A stretch of 64,000 nucleotides of DNA from contig VUYV01000036.1 of NCBI GenBank assembly GCA_008711295.1, forward strand, positions 3,107,188 to 3,171,187, read 5' to 3'. Within the stretch, counting starts at the first letter, position 1. The number at the start of each line of letters is the position of its first letter. Shown piece by piece: positions 49,801 through 63,330 of this stretch. The position numbers and the translations under genes are program-made. The notes under the pieces were generated by a model, which searched no databases, was not told the origin of the DNA, and worked only from the letters and a program-made list of their open reading frames with translations. This DNA is from Anarhynchus alexandrinus (Eukaryota > Chordata > Aves > Charadriiformes > Charadriidae).

Positions 49801-52800
49801 AAGTTCCCATAGACCTCAGTGGAAAATAAGCAATGATGATCTCGTACGTTCAGGCTCTTGAAAGCTTAATAATCTGAATCAGTCTTGAACAATTTCATAA
49901 ACAAAGCAATAAAATGCTGGGTATAGTCATCCCCCCACCCCTGCTGGCCCTCTCCATGGCATTTAATGAAAGAAGACAAAAATTCAGTCCCAAACGACAC
50001 TGAGAGAGGCATTGGAGAAGATGTTTGACTATGAAAACAAAATTCATGGTTTCAGTCAGCTGTCAAGACAACAAGGTCAGCTTCTACCCTTGGCTTTTAA
50101 AACTAAAGCTCAAGCATAAAAATCCACAGGTCAGTGGAAATGATTACCCTAAACAAATCTGGACAAATGTCCTGCATTTGGAAGCCTATGCAAATGGACG
50201 TTTTCATCATCGGGGTTCCGCTAATCCACACAAAACTATGCATGTTGTAAAACATGCAGAAACGACGTCTCTTCTTTGATTATCCAACCAAAAGAAAATT
50301 AATATTTTTGTGAAAAACAAAATGCAAATTTCACTCCTGCTTTCCATTTCAGGGGTGGGAAGAAAGAAGGCAGAGTTATCTCTCAAAAATGCCCACAGAT
50401 TTTAAAGAGCATAGAGCAGAGTCATCCGGTGGCAGAACACCTCTTTTAAAAGGTTGATTGACAACCTGGGCAAGTCTTCAAGCCTGTGTGACAGAGCCCA
50501 ACTGTTCTGTGATGTTGCTTCTTCCCTGTGCGGAGCTGCAGCAGCAGTAGTCTCTGATCCCCTGCCACATCACAGCTTTAAGTGGCTGCTTTCCACACCA
50601 ATGGCACTGACACTTCGCTGGCTGCACATCTATCCCGAGCCTTTGCACTTACAGTACCTGGCACCAGTCCCTATTTCTCCTTCCCTGGATTTTTTCCAGC
50701 AGTGCTTTTCCTGGTCATATTAGAGCTCTCCAGCAGATCCGCACTTAGCAATACTTTTTTTACTTCCAAGATATTTTTTTTGTTACTTGTACATTTACTG
50801 CCTCCTGCCTTATCATTGGGCTAACTACAGACAAGACACTTTCTTTGAAGCAGAATCCCATAGAAATTAAATATGGAATGAACAAGGTTAAAGACTCTAG
50901 TGGAAAAAAGACAAATAGTATTTAATAAAGAGTGATCTTTAAACACACCATTATACGGTTGTAGAAAGGATAAAATCATAATGGGTAGTTCCAAGAAAAA
51001 AAGAAAATTTTTTTCTAATAAACTGTCCATAACTTTCCTCTAAGTACCTTCTTAGGAACTCCTAATGCACAGCACAGTTAGGCAGCATAGGTTCAGTGGA
51101 ATCAAAACTATCTGTGCACATGGGGATTAGGGTTCAAGGGCTTTACGAAGCCAGTAGAAGCCGAATTGGTCAGTATGCTTTTGCACCACAGAAAATCTGG
51201 TTTAATTTACAGATCCTGGGAATTATTGACAATTAGGTCTTTTAGTGTCTTTAGAGCTATTTCCACGCAAACATTGTATTACGGTTCTCATTTTAAATCA
51301 CTTAAACTCGTGTGTATTTTTAAGTCCATTGGCACAAGCTTTTGAAGTTCACCGCTGCCTGTCTGTAATGAGTAAGAGGGTGCCTCCTGATGCCATCTGC
51401 GCTGTGTGACAGCCTGTGCCCACTGTCGGGGAAAAGCTCTCCCAAGCTGAAGTCACACTTCAACCAGTGACTGAACATCGCACTTTTACCCTGTTTTCTA
51501 GACAGTAGTTAGAAGTAGTTACGTTTTTTCCATTATTCAAAGGGGGAAAAACACAGCTCAGACATTAATATTCCCTCTGACATACTGTGTAGTCAAAAGG
51601 GAGAGCGGTAAGTGCAGAAGTACTCCATAAACATTAGCCCAGCAGCTAGGGAATAGCCTGCAGTCCCCACTGTCCCAAGGAATAAACCACATGCACCACA
51701 CAGACGATTCAAGCTCTTTCTTGAAGGCATATGGAGCCTCTGCAGCCTGGTTTAAGATTCCTTTGACTGCGAAAGCAACAGATCCCAAATGTTTTCAAAA
51801 AAACTCATAAAAAAGAGCATCCAAAAGTCAGCAGAAACCTTTCCAAAGGGTTGCAGGGGAGCTTTTGAAAAGGGCGCAGGTGTGCAGTAGGATTGAAAGA
51901 CTTCATTCTCTTTTCAGCTATGTATTCTCTCTGTTTTTCTGCATGTTGTTTGCCTGCTACCTTCTGCTGTCTTTTGTGCGGTGTTAGGAGATGTATTTCT
52001 CATTGCCTTCCTTTGCCCCATATCTCTGATTTTCAGATGCAGACAAACACTACTTCTAGTGCTTTTCAGCGCAGAACTCCCTCCCCAGATACATTGCCAG
52101 TCTCACCTACTTACTATTCAAATGAATAATCTCTCTGTCAATGTGTGGAATCACTTAAGAATATTAAAGAAACCATCAGTCATCATTTGAATGTTCAAAA
52201 TAGCAGCACTCTACAAGTAATTTTTCTTTGACAGTGTGTATCTAAGGATAACACCCATATTCAGTGGGGGGCACTGGAACAGGGACTGTGAGTAGGTGCA
52301 AACCCAATTTTCTAATATCATGGAAGGAAACAACTTAACTGAGAGATTCGACCTCGACTTTTGCTGCTTGCAGTTCTTTTGTATGCATTGACTAAACGTA
52401 GCTGCGTTTGGCTATACTAGTGAAGCCACCAGCATAAATGTTAGATTGAGGTTTCATGCTTATATAGCCATATTAACTCCTCCCAGAATCATGGCTAGAG
52501 GATAAGGCGAATAAATTTCTGTAAATAAACAGGCAGTTCTCCTTCCACACACTGACCCACCAACACAGAAAGTCCAGATGTTCCCCACTGGAAATCACAA
52601 TTAGCACTGTATCACTAGAAATTCCTCACCTGCACTACCATTGTTTCAGTGCCTATCTAAGTATATGAAGATTGTAAACTCAGAATAATCCCCCCCACAC
52701 ACTTTTATATGACCCACATGTCCCATTAAACAGTCAACAGAAATTTCAGTGTATCTTGAAAAGGTGACCAATCCTGTAATTTTCACAGGTTTCATTTTTG

Positions 52801-53943
52801 TTCCTAAAGGGACGTTTAACCTGTTACAGCCTGATAACATATATACTGCTATCTCTAAAACTAAGGTGCTTTGTAAATAGTCTGGAAATTTGCTTTGAAG
52901 ACTTTTAAAACTGTACAAAACCTCTTCTTTTTGCTGTGAGGAGTGAGACTGGAGATGGTTGAGAGAAACATTTCTGCTGACTGTGTGGCCTATATCGTCT
53001 TTGGATGCAGCGGCAGAGACTGTTTGAAAATCTTTTTTTAATTAGGACAGAGCATGCACGGAAGGGTCGTGAGTTCAAGATGCCAATTAACCACCGAACA
53101 GGCTGAGTCCAAATTGTTTTAGTTAGCTTCCGTGTGAGACACACGGACATTGCAAGATGCACCTCTTTAATTAGGCATTTCACCATAGAACAGTCTTCAT
53201 CAGCCATGATTTTTTAGCTTTTGCACTACGCAACGTCAAAGGCTCCACCCAAAACTCATGTACCACTGTGCTAAGATCTTTGCAAATATATGAAATATCT
53301 TTCTTTTTCTTTCTTTGTTTTCCCCAAGTAGCACCAAATAAGTTGTTCCTATGCTGGAATGATTTTCTTCTGAGCACATTTCTCTCTAGACTTGTGAATG
53401 AGACTATGCAAAATTCAATGAAGAAACACATTTGATTGAGAGAAGTGATAGACCTAGGTAGGAAAACAAATGTCCTAGTTAAATGTATTAATTCATATAT
53501 GCATATATATGCCTTTTAGGTTCTTTGGTGGTTTTTTTTATAATAAACAAGGAAAGAGTCAACTCTTTCCAGTCGTTGCTGGGTTATCACAAAATGATTA
53601 AGTGTTAAGATGTTAATTACTGAAATCCAATGGAAAAATCAACTGAGTGTAAGAGAAATACTTGTAAAAATGAAGACTTAAAGAGCTACATGCTGTATAT
53701 CGAATCCTGTATTTATAATGTGGGCTTTTTATTCCTTTAACTTACTGTTTAATGAAATAACAGCTAAAATGTCTGAATATAATTTTCTAAAGTCAGGCAC
53801 CAAAAATTGCCTAGTTTTCAGATATGCAAAATATCTATCATTTTTGTAATTGTAAGTCAAAACTAAATAGTGCTATAAATATTGATGTTGTGAACTGTTC
53901 CCAAGATGTCTGCTCACTCAACACAATATGGGATAACAGTTTT
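46851..53943. other. Unique AT-rich non-coding DNA
   Basis: About 7 kb without a recognisable gene or mobile element. The segment at about 49020-49120 is extremely AT-rich with repeated TATATA words. About 50450-50720 is GC-richer with overlapping short frames and no family resemblance. The LINE fossil to the left may extend to about 46910 but fades out. Confidence 0.5.
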
Positions 53944-53966
53944 AAACAAAACAAAACAAAACAAAA
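53944..53966 (+). repeat. (AAAAC)n microsatellite
   Basis: Four to five AAAAC units stand in tandem. Confidence 0.92.
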
Positions 53967-56389
53967 GGGGTTTAGAATGCCAGAATACTCTGAATTAGCC
54001 AAAGTGTTGAACAATGCACAATACACACAAAAATGTTATACCGTATTTGAGCAGATTCAGCATCTTTTAGCAATATCTGCAAAAACATGTGGAATTGTTA
54101 AAGTTTGCTTCCCCCAACAGATTTTAATATTTGCCTGAGTTTTATTTACTTATTTCTTCAAATAAAGAAAATCCTTTCAAATAAAGCAGAACTTTGTTTT
54201 TATTAAAAAGTAAGGTAAAACATGTCTGAATTATTATTATTTTCTCCTATTCATTCAGCATTCAGTCTGAAGCCCACACTGTTTGAGCAACCAACTGTCC
54301 CTGCAAGGCAGTTGGGACTGGCTAGGTTACCTTTGCTCTCTGTCTCAAATTTCCATCTGGTCTGGGTGTTCTTGGTTCTGGGTCTCCATGTGAGGAATTC
54401 CCACCCCCGAGGCAGATGCATCAGACTCAGTGAAGCAGGGTACCTCCTTTCAAATGCTAAGGAGCCGATTTTCCCCCTCTTTTAAATACAGTCTCACACT
54501 TTTTTTCTCACAAGCAGTGTGCTTTGCTTATGCATTGCTACAAATATTTTTATTATTCCTTTGGGTTTAGTAGGATATCTTCCTGCAGTGTTTGATCATT
54601 CCCCTGTACACATTTGTGGCGAAGATAATCAACTTATTTATGTCAAAGTAGCAAACCTTTATAAGAATACAGAGATGTTAATCTTGCATTAAAACCCTGC
54701 AAGAACATTTGTGTACAGAAGGCCACAGCAGCATTGCTCAGTGGATGCATCTTCACGTTGCATTTTCTTTTGTAAGCTTGCACACATCATTTGGTCTGTA
54801 AGGGAAAAGGCAGAAACAGACCCAAGCACGTACACGTTCAGCAGAGATGGGGAATGTTCAAAGCAGCAATCTGTGGAAAAGACTCTGATAACCCCACCAG
54901 CGTCAATTAATCTCTGCCTCTGATGTTGCTCCCATGTGCATCTTCCCAGCACATATTTCTTTCATCCCCATAACTTCCTCCTCCCTGGAACACTTTTCTT
55001 CCCCCACACACTGAATTTGGACACCACGTGGACCCTAAAGCAGAAAGGAACGACACTCCTGTCCATTTCTTTAACAAGTAGTTGCCAAAGTTCTGGGCAA
55101 ACAGCTATGCCGTTAGTGTATAAGTATTTACGTGGTCATCATTTTTATATAATGCTTTTCATCTCCAGCTTTTGATTTTTATATTTTAAGATTCAGCCTC
55201 ATCCATCATCATATTGCTGACAAATGGTGTTAACATTTTTTCTGTAGAAGAAGTACAAAGTGTACGGAGCACAATTGTTATCATTTAATCTGACCTAAAT
55301 ACTGTGTAGGTCTTTCTGCAAAAGAAACATTCCATTCATTTCTAGGTATAAAGGAAGGAAAGTTTCAACTGAAAATGTGAACCCATCTGCTGAAGTGATG
55401 TTGCTTGTTGTTTTCTTCATCTGGCAGCTCTCTTGTCCATTTCTTAAATTTTCTTCATTTTTTGTAATGTGAAAAATAATTTAGAGAATTAAGAGACAGA
55501 AGAATATTTAAAGAAGTGAGGTTTATGTTTTTGGTTTGTTGTTTTTTGGGTTTTTTTTGCTATCAGTGTTGTTACAGAATCCAAAACAGACTTTTATTTA
55601 GCACTTTTTCTCTCTGACATAAGATATAACGTGTGATATACCATGTTTTCTACATCAGGGTTTAATTTTTTATGAATCCGTTAGCTCCTTACAGCCCATG
55701 TTATTCTTTTCTTGGCATTTCTGTTTGACTATGGCTTGAATTCTAAGGCTGGGTTGGTGGTGTGCAAAACGCATTATATATTGATAATATGTGCGGTATG
55801 TAGAATGCATATAGCATTGTTTCCTTGTGCATGTCTGACATTAACATTGCACTCGACATCAGAACTTGGAAAGGATTCAAAAATCCTACAATCCTACAAT
55901 GACAGTATAAGGTCTGAAATTCCAGAAAGAGATTCACAGTGCTTTCCGCACTTTCTTGAACCCAGTGACATCTCCCAATTGCAGAACCACCAATTTTGGC
56001 TGACACCAGTTAGTGAGCAGATCTAAGGACAGATTTTACAGCATTTGCTGCTAACACTTGAGCATCGAGGCTTTTAAATCTGTGCATGTCAAGTTTACTA
56101 GGATGTGCTGGAAGAAATCTGTGCAAGCACCTTTCTGTGTTGTATTTTGGACCCAAAGTTAAGTTCATTATACAAATGCAAACCAGGCCAGTGGAAGGTT
56201 TTGGCAGTGCTATGCAAGCAAGCGATGCACATGGTTACCATGCAGTGAGCATGTGTCTTTCAGTAAACGTCTAACTCTTTGCAATGTTTGGTAAAAAATT
56301 ACTACCATCTGCTGAAGAAGAAACTTCCTCAAACACACAGGCCAGCTACAATCTAAACCAGATTTTGTTCAGACGAGAATGTGCATTAC
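53967..56389. other. Unique AT-rich non-coding DNA
   Basis: No supported feature. A T- and G-rich low-complexity piece (GTTTTTTGGG-like words) lies at about 55525-55560. Confidence 0.55.
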
Positions 56390-56700
56390 AGAGCCAGTTG
56401 TGCCTCGCAGCAAAACCTGCAGCCACAGTAGACTGCAGGTTCTTTGTGAAGTTTCCTCGCGTAGTTGTTGTTATAGCCAGAGGACTCGCTGTACCAACAG
56501 CGGGAATCGCAGGGCCCCTGGGAAACCACAAGGCTGGTTTGTGGTTCCCAAAACAATCGGAACCATTTCTTGGCATTGCGTCCACACCGCCTGTGAGGAA
56601 CTTGCACTGGAGGATGGGCAACCTGGCCCCTGTGTCCAGGGAGTGAGGGAGCATCTCCACTTGGTCCTGGCACATATGACCCTGTCTCCAACAAGCCCTG
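56390..56700. other. Local GC- and CpG-richer pocket
   Basis: Eight CpG dinucleotides fall between 56404 and 56590, far denser than in surrounding DNA. Four frames, two on each strand, stay open for 108-120 codons across it. That fits low stop density better than coding. I recognise no protein, LTR or CR1 sequence. It could be a small CpG-bearing regulatory element or an unrecognised insertion. Confidence 0.4.
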
Positions 56701-59700
56701 TCTCCTTTTCACCCTAAACTCTTACAAACTGTAGCAGCACAAAGAACAGCCATTACTACCTTGGATATTTGGTTACTGGAATGCTTTATGACTTAGTATC
56801 TCCAAAGGCCACGGAAAGAATGAGTAGATATATTGCATTACAGAGTCAGAGGATGAAACGGTACTTTGGCAGTCATTACGAAGTTCCTCAACAACACAAA
56901 CAGAACCTTCAACTGAAACTATAACTTCCAGCACATAATATATGGGCTAACTGAGACTTTAATGCTTACCTCATATCTGACTGCCATTCATTATCCTTTA
57001 TTGCCTCTGTGAACTGGGGCTTGAGGCCACCAGGAGGGCAAAGTCAAGCCTTGTCCCACCACGAGGAAATCAGAGAGGGAGGACTGCACTTCCACGGTAA
57101 TCAGATAAGAAGACAGATGGTGAATACCACACCATCAAGAACTGGGAAATGAGCCAATAATGGGGTGGCTGAGAAGATCAGGGAGCAAGTACACATCCCT
57201 TATACTGTCTCATTATGGAACTGACAGCCAGATCAGTTCCTCTGTAAACCATCCAAACTCTTGCCACTAAAGACGGATGCTGTGATGCACATACAAGCTG
57301 GTAATGCAGATTTTTCACATGCACTCTCTCACTCCAGTCCACTGAGCACAAGGGACTGTGCTCCACAAGGGCCCGATGCACACCAAAAAGAAAAACTGCA
57401 TATTCTCTCACCAAAACACATTCAACTTGTGCTGTATTCTTGTGACACATTCTACAAGAATACAGGTTGTTGAAGTAGCAACTAGTAGCATGATATCAGT
57501 AAGGATAGGATTTGTAAGAAAAAAGGTCAGAGTAATAGTAGATCTTAAAAACAACTCTGAATTCCTTGAATTTCAATGTTCAATGGCGATCATTTTGTTT
57601 TTAACCCTAACTCTGAATTTTCTTCGTGAGTTTCACTCTCATGACTATACATGCCTACTGTATATTTATTTCTATAGCAAAGCCATATCACAGCTTGCCG
57701 TAGTTCACAGTCCTCAGTTTTAAACAAATTCAGAAGTTAAATACTGTAGATGAGCAGAAAATGAAGTAGCAAAAATAGTAAAAATATAATTTTATTTCGA
57801 TAATTTAGGAGGGGTTGTGTTTCTTACTTAGTGATGTTATAAACAGCTTGATTTGTAAAATTCCTTTTGATCTAAAGCGCTCTTTCAATACAGCAGCGAG
57901 ATTTTAAACTTTCAAAAGACATATTTGACAGTATGGGTTTGAAAAAAAAATAATTTCTAAGAATTATTTGTGCTTAGATGATATTCAGATATTTTGTTCA
58001 GCTGTTTTCAACAGATGTACACTTTCTTTGAAAATTTCTGACTGTCTTTAATGGTTTCTGATTCCAAAAGAGGAAGTCATTAAGCCCAAGTGTTCTCTAT
58101 ATAGTCAGTAGTGAATGATGGGCACATTTAAAATATGATTTGCCACATTCCAGAATGGGTGTCTAAAATACACTTCCTGAGCCTTGTTTGCCTTTTCTTT
58201 TGCCTCTCAGTGTGGTCATACGGAGAATACAATCCATATGGGAAAATCCACCCACTGGAGGGGAGGGTTGGGGCCCTTATTGAGCATGCCTTCACATCTG
58301 CTCCATGGCTGGCAGAGTAAGCTAACTTTGACAAAAACAGCTATATCAAGCGCCTTTTTAATCAACCACTTTCATTAGAAATGCTCAGTGTCATTACCTC
58401 CACAGTCTGAGTAATGGTGCCGTGAGAGGGAAAATATTGCATGATTAATACCAGTATGTCTCATTTTTAGAAGAAACCTGACAGTCACTGGAGACAAACC
58501 TCAGACTCAAAGCAGTATTTTCTGATTTGGGTACCTAAACTGGGCAACCAGTTAGGTACTTGTCTTATAAATAGCAGTGCCCTGACCAGAAGTGTGGAAT
58601 AACTGCAGTACTGATTGTAGCCAGCTTCAGCCTTGACTTCTTTGAAAATTTAGAATGATTAGCAATAAATTGGCATTTTCAGTTGTGAGATTTATCTTAT
58701 ATATAAAGTGAACTTGTCTAACATCAAAATAATTTGTCTGAGTGTGGAAACAGGTGTGGAAAATAAACTGCAAATTTCCACTTATTTTAAACTACAATAC
58801 AAGGCAACTTATTATATTGATTTTGCCCCATACTTAAAATATTCATTATGTTCTCTAGAACTACTTTTTTACTGAAGTAATAACATTCTCAAAATGAAAG
58901 TAATGCCCTAAAATTACTTTCTTTTGGCTTTCATTCAAGGTAGTTTTCATGGCCAAGATGACACTGATTAATTCATAGACTATGTAAATAACTGATAAAT
59001 AAATTCAGGTAGCGTAGTTCGTATACATCAAAGCAAATTTCTTCTCCACCTTCATTCTTTTTAAGGTTATGCAATCTTTTTTCCTGAATTAGTAAGCTTA
59101 AAATCAATTCTACTGCAGTGACATTCAAACTTGGTTATAAAATCAATAGTAGAAAATTGCATGCAAATTCTCATTCATTCAAGCCCTGCACAGGACAGAA
59201 CTCAATAGGCAGGTGCTGGAGTTCAACAGTTCATTTTGGATCTGATTTTGAAATGTACCTCCTCAGAAATGCTGAGCTCTCCCAAGGCTTCAGTGATGGC
59301 TTTTACTTCCTTTCAAGTGATACTTTTCAAAGACACCAGCTGACTTCGGGGATGAGAATCTATTTTAGTAGGGTATTTTAGTTTGGTTTGGGTTTCTGTT
59401 TTTTTTCCAATAAATTGATCTCAGAAACTATTGCTACAACTTGGATAGTTTCAGCCTACAGAAAATAAAATCATTTAAACCTAGGACTAAACTAGGGACT
59501 AAATACCTTATAAATTAATGAAAAATGGGTGTTGTCCGTATCAAAAAGAAGCAAATAACAAAGGACAATCCAAAAGCATCAGATCAAAAAGAGCATGCTT
59601 TCTTAGCACATCTTCAATGAACTCATCATACCAGAAAGGTCACAGATTAGTGACTCTTGCTGAAAGCAAATCATGGCTCCTGCACCAAAAGTCCTAGCAG

Positions 59701-62634
59701 CACAGAAAATGCTCTGAGCACTACAAGGCCTCTTTTGCATTGTCTTCTAGCAACAGCCTGTCATCTATTAATTTTAACTCAGAAAGTAGTTAAAGTTATG
59801 CCTTTATTATGTTTTACTCACACATTTTGAATACTGTCACTAATTGTTCTTTAGCAATACTTTGAAAGGGTGAATCTTGGAAGAACATTTCAGTTGAATG
59901 ATTATATTGCTTTGAGAAGTGTCATCTCCTTTCCAAACTACTCTCACCTGTTTTATCTGGCCATAGCAGTACAGTTAGTGCCAGAGAATTTCTGCAGATA
60001 GTTTAAAATCAGACAATTAGAAATGAAAGACTGAAGAAAGCAAACTTCAGCTAATTATGTTGCAGAGCTACAAATATTAAATGTTACTTTTTTTTTTCTC
60101 TGTATGAGATTAAAAAATGTTTTAACCTGGGAATTTAGGAGGAAATATACTGCACTACTGAGACATACCAACAATACTTTCTATAAATATTGCTTCATAA
60201 CTCCTCCGTATTCAACAAAAGATAAAATGCGTTTTTACACTCTTATCCCACTTGACCTTGCAACCCATTTCTAAATCAAAGTTCATTCATATGTGAGTCC
60301 TAATATTTTTGATTTACAGTCACAGACCCCTCCTGTATTTTCTGACACAAATCTGAGGGTTATAAAAATGTAGACCTATTCTAACTCTTTCTGTGGGAGT
60401 AGAAATTCACAGTTTCTTTTCATAATATTGAAACAAGGGATAAATTCAAGCTAAAATAATCTAAAGCTTTAGAGTGAGCAGATTTATTGTTTTAAAATAT
60501 GAACATTCTCTTCCAAAAAATATTAGTAGGTATTCTCAGATGCTCTTACATGAAAAAATATAAGTAAACCAAGGTGGATGTATAAAAAGAGATTGTATAT
60601 AGTATACATTCAATTTTATACAAGATTTCAAATTAGTTACAGTGTGAGGATTACCTTTGAAAGAAAATTAATTTTATTCTATAAACAACTGTCTAAAGAA
60701 ACCACATGGGAAAAAAAGCTCTTCTAACTCTGTCCTTTCATATTCAGAAACTGAACCAGAACTAGACCACTGAGTCCAGTTGCAGCTCTACATGAATCTG
60801 AATATGGCAGAGATGACGCACTGGGGCTTGCAAATAACCAGAGTAAACATGAGTCAAACCATGTCTTCACCATCCCTCTCAATCAAGCCATTTAACAGGA
60901 TTAAAGAGGGGCCCAAAGGAGAGCCTGTACTCTGTCCTTCCAAGTAAATATCACACCTTATTGCCCTGTTTAAACTAAAAGACCCTGGGTGGTTTCCCAG
61001 GTCCCACATCCAGTTCTGTCAGCAACCACAGTCAAACTCCCAGTCATGCGTTACATCCACCCTGCCGTGACATACAAACCAAGGCTGTGGGCCACAGGGA
61101 GCTGCAGAAAACCATGTAATGTCCCTTGGATGCTCAGGGGATCAATAGTCTGAGGAGCACTATAGCACGCAGCTGCTACACAGCTCAGGTATCATGCGAG
61201 AGATTAAATACCCAGAGAAAAAAGAAAGAGTGAGGAAGGACTAAAAGGTTAAATATCCTGTATTCCATAAGGAATTCCTCACAAACAGTTGCACAAATGC
61301 ACACTAATCAATTTCAAGAGCAAGTCAGACCACTTCTGTTCAGTTTGCCTAAATTTAGCTACTTTTACATTAAACCTATCTACCTGCAAATATCTGGTAA
61401 ACAAGTCTGATAAACTTCCTTAAAAGTCACTCTCATAATTCAGATATGGTCAATTCATGTTAAGAATAACTCATGTTTACACAGCAGCTGTAGCACGTAC
61501 AGGTAAATACTAATTAATCTTTTGTGTTACTTCATTGAGATAAGGGATTAGGTGTCTTTCTAGTACTATCTCAAACATCCTACCCTATCCAATTATCTCA
61601 ACATCCCTGTTTATCTCAAGCCATATCATAATTAATCTGTAAGCCAGAAGATACCCACAAAGCAGGAGGAAAGCAATAACTAAATTAGGAAAGATGCATA
61701 TTAGTCCAAGACTGACACTGGATATCATAGTATGAATATCATATATTTTGCCCCCTCCTCACACTTCTTTAGAACTTTATCAATCTCCAAGTCAGGCAAC
61801 ATCTTGAGAACCTTCTTTACAAGAACAACACAAAGAAGTGTTATCGTGGACCACAGTGCCAGAAGAGCCACTGACCTGCCTGAAGGATAATTCTGGCTGA
61901 TTTTGATCCCCCATGATCTGTAGAGTTCCCAGAGGGAAAAGGCTGATAGTGTGTGCTATAGATTATAGACTTAAACTTTCAGAGTTTTTGTCATGTAAAC
62001 CTTGAAAAAGTGTCTCCCTCTTTTGATATCCTTATATGTTTGCTGCATGTGTTTACTGTGGACATCAGCCAAGGTCAGTTCTCATGAAGACTGATTTTTT
62101 TCTCCTAGTCCCTACTCTATGCCCATAACATAGGCATCATCCAGATAAACATTAATGTAAAAACTTAGAAAAGAATAGCTGATCTCTCTTTCTGAACAGC
62201 TAATAACAGCTTTAAGTAGCTAGCCCTAAGTTAAAACAAAAGGAACAACAATTGAGATGCGTTACTTTCCTGTACAAGGATAAGACATCCTTTCCAGAGA
62301 CAATTACAAGTGTCATAAAGTCAGAAGGACAAAAAAAAGGTTTGTTATGTCCACTTAATCATTCTGTAATTATGCATTTGTTTTCTACATTTAGTAATTG
62401 TTTTAAGTGTACTAGACTCTTCCCATATGGTTTCCATACACCAATTACATCTTATTCTTGAAATAAATTTTCTCTAAACAGCCTAAATTTTTCTTTCCTG
62501 TTGTTCATAGCCACACATAATTGAAGAAAACATTCTTAAACACTTTTCAGTTTGCATGTCTGTCTCAATTGTCTGTGCTTTAACAAAGTTATGTTTTATA
62601 TATCTATTTTAAACTTTTCTCATGAATCCAATAT
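56701..62634. other. Unique AT-rich non-coding DNA
   Basis: About 5.9 kb with no recognisable gene, RNA or mobile element. A somewhat GC-richer patch at about 60960-61130 carries no repeat hallmark. A T-run lies at about 60087-60098. Confidence 0.55.
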
Positions 62635-63000
62635 TATTGTTGTGATCCTTCCTTGAACTACATCCAGTTTGTCAGTGTGTTTCCAGTAGTGAGATGCTGG
62701 GAGTTGTGGAGCGTTCCAGATGCAACCTAGGTGCTGTATGAAGTTGCGTTTCCATCTCCCTGCACTATGACATGATTTTTTTAATGTCTTAAGCCAAAAT
62801 GTTGTTGGCCTTGTTTGCTGCCACATTCCACTGACAGCTAACCCTTAGAGCTAGGCATTCATGCTGCCATTTCTTTTTGGCATCTATGTGTTACAAGTCA
62901 CTGGCTATCCATGTTCTGCATTATTTCTACCAAATACTTTATTTGTGTGTTTCCAAGTGCAATGAACTCTCTTCTGTTCATACTTTCAACCTTTTGGTCA
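62635..63000 (-). mobile_element. Ancient, highly diverged CR1 fragment (3' region)
   Basis: Several words occur in the order expected for the reverse complement of the CR1 3' region. These are ATCCAGTTTGTCAGTGTGTT with CAGTAGTGAG, then GATGCAACCTAGGTG, TGTTGGCCTTGTTTGCTGCC and, further on, CCAAGTGCAATGAACTC. In CR1 these flank the end of ORF2 and the start of the 3' untranslated region. Divergence is high with many indels. Another ancient LINE sharing this layout is possible. Boundaries are approximate. Confidence 0.5.
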
Positions 63001-63270
63001 TAATGTAATATATTATCTGTGTCCAACTGTTTTGAGCTTCTCTCCACTTATAGCTGTCTCCTAAATTTAAATAGAGTCAAGGGGAATGCTAGGCAGCTAT
63101 GAAGTAGTGGTCAGTCTTAAAGAAATAAAAATGATACTGCATTCCTTTTCTCCATCTTTGCAAACTTTTTCACTTGGCCCTTTTTTCTTTTTCTGATTGA
63201 TCTTCAATAGAAATTAAAATACTTGTGAAGCATTATTTTCCCAATTAACCAATTTCTTGATCTTTATTAT
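63001..63270. other. AT-rich sequence, possibly continuing the old CR1
   Basis: Nothing clearly recognisable was found. The preceding CR1-like match fades out without a sharp edge. Confidence 0.4.
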
Positions 63271-63330
63271 CTTTTTTTTTTTTTTTTACCTAGTTGTTCT
63301 TTTTTTTTTTTTNTTTACCCAGTTGTACAT
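63271..63330. repeat. T-tracts in a 29-bp imperfect duplication, with one N
   Basis: A T-run followed by ACCTAGTTGTTC is repeated 29 bases later as a T-run followed by ACCCAGTTGTAC. Position 63313 is N inside the second T-run, probably a homopolymer ambiguity. It could be slippage at an old poly(T) tract. Confidence 0.75.
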
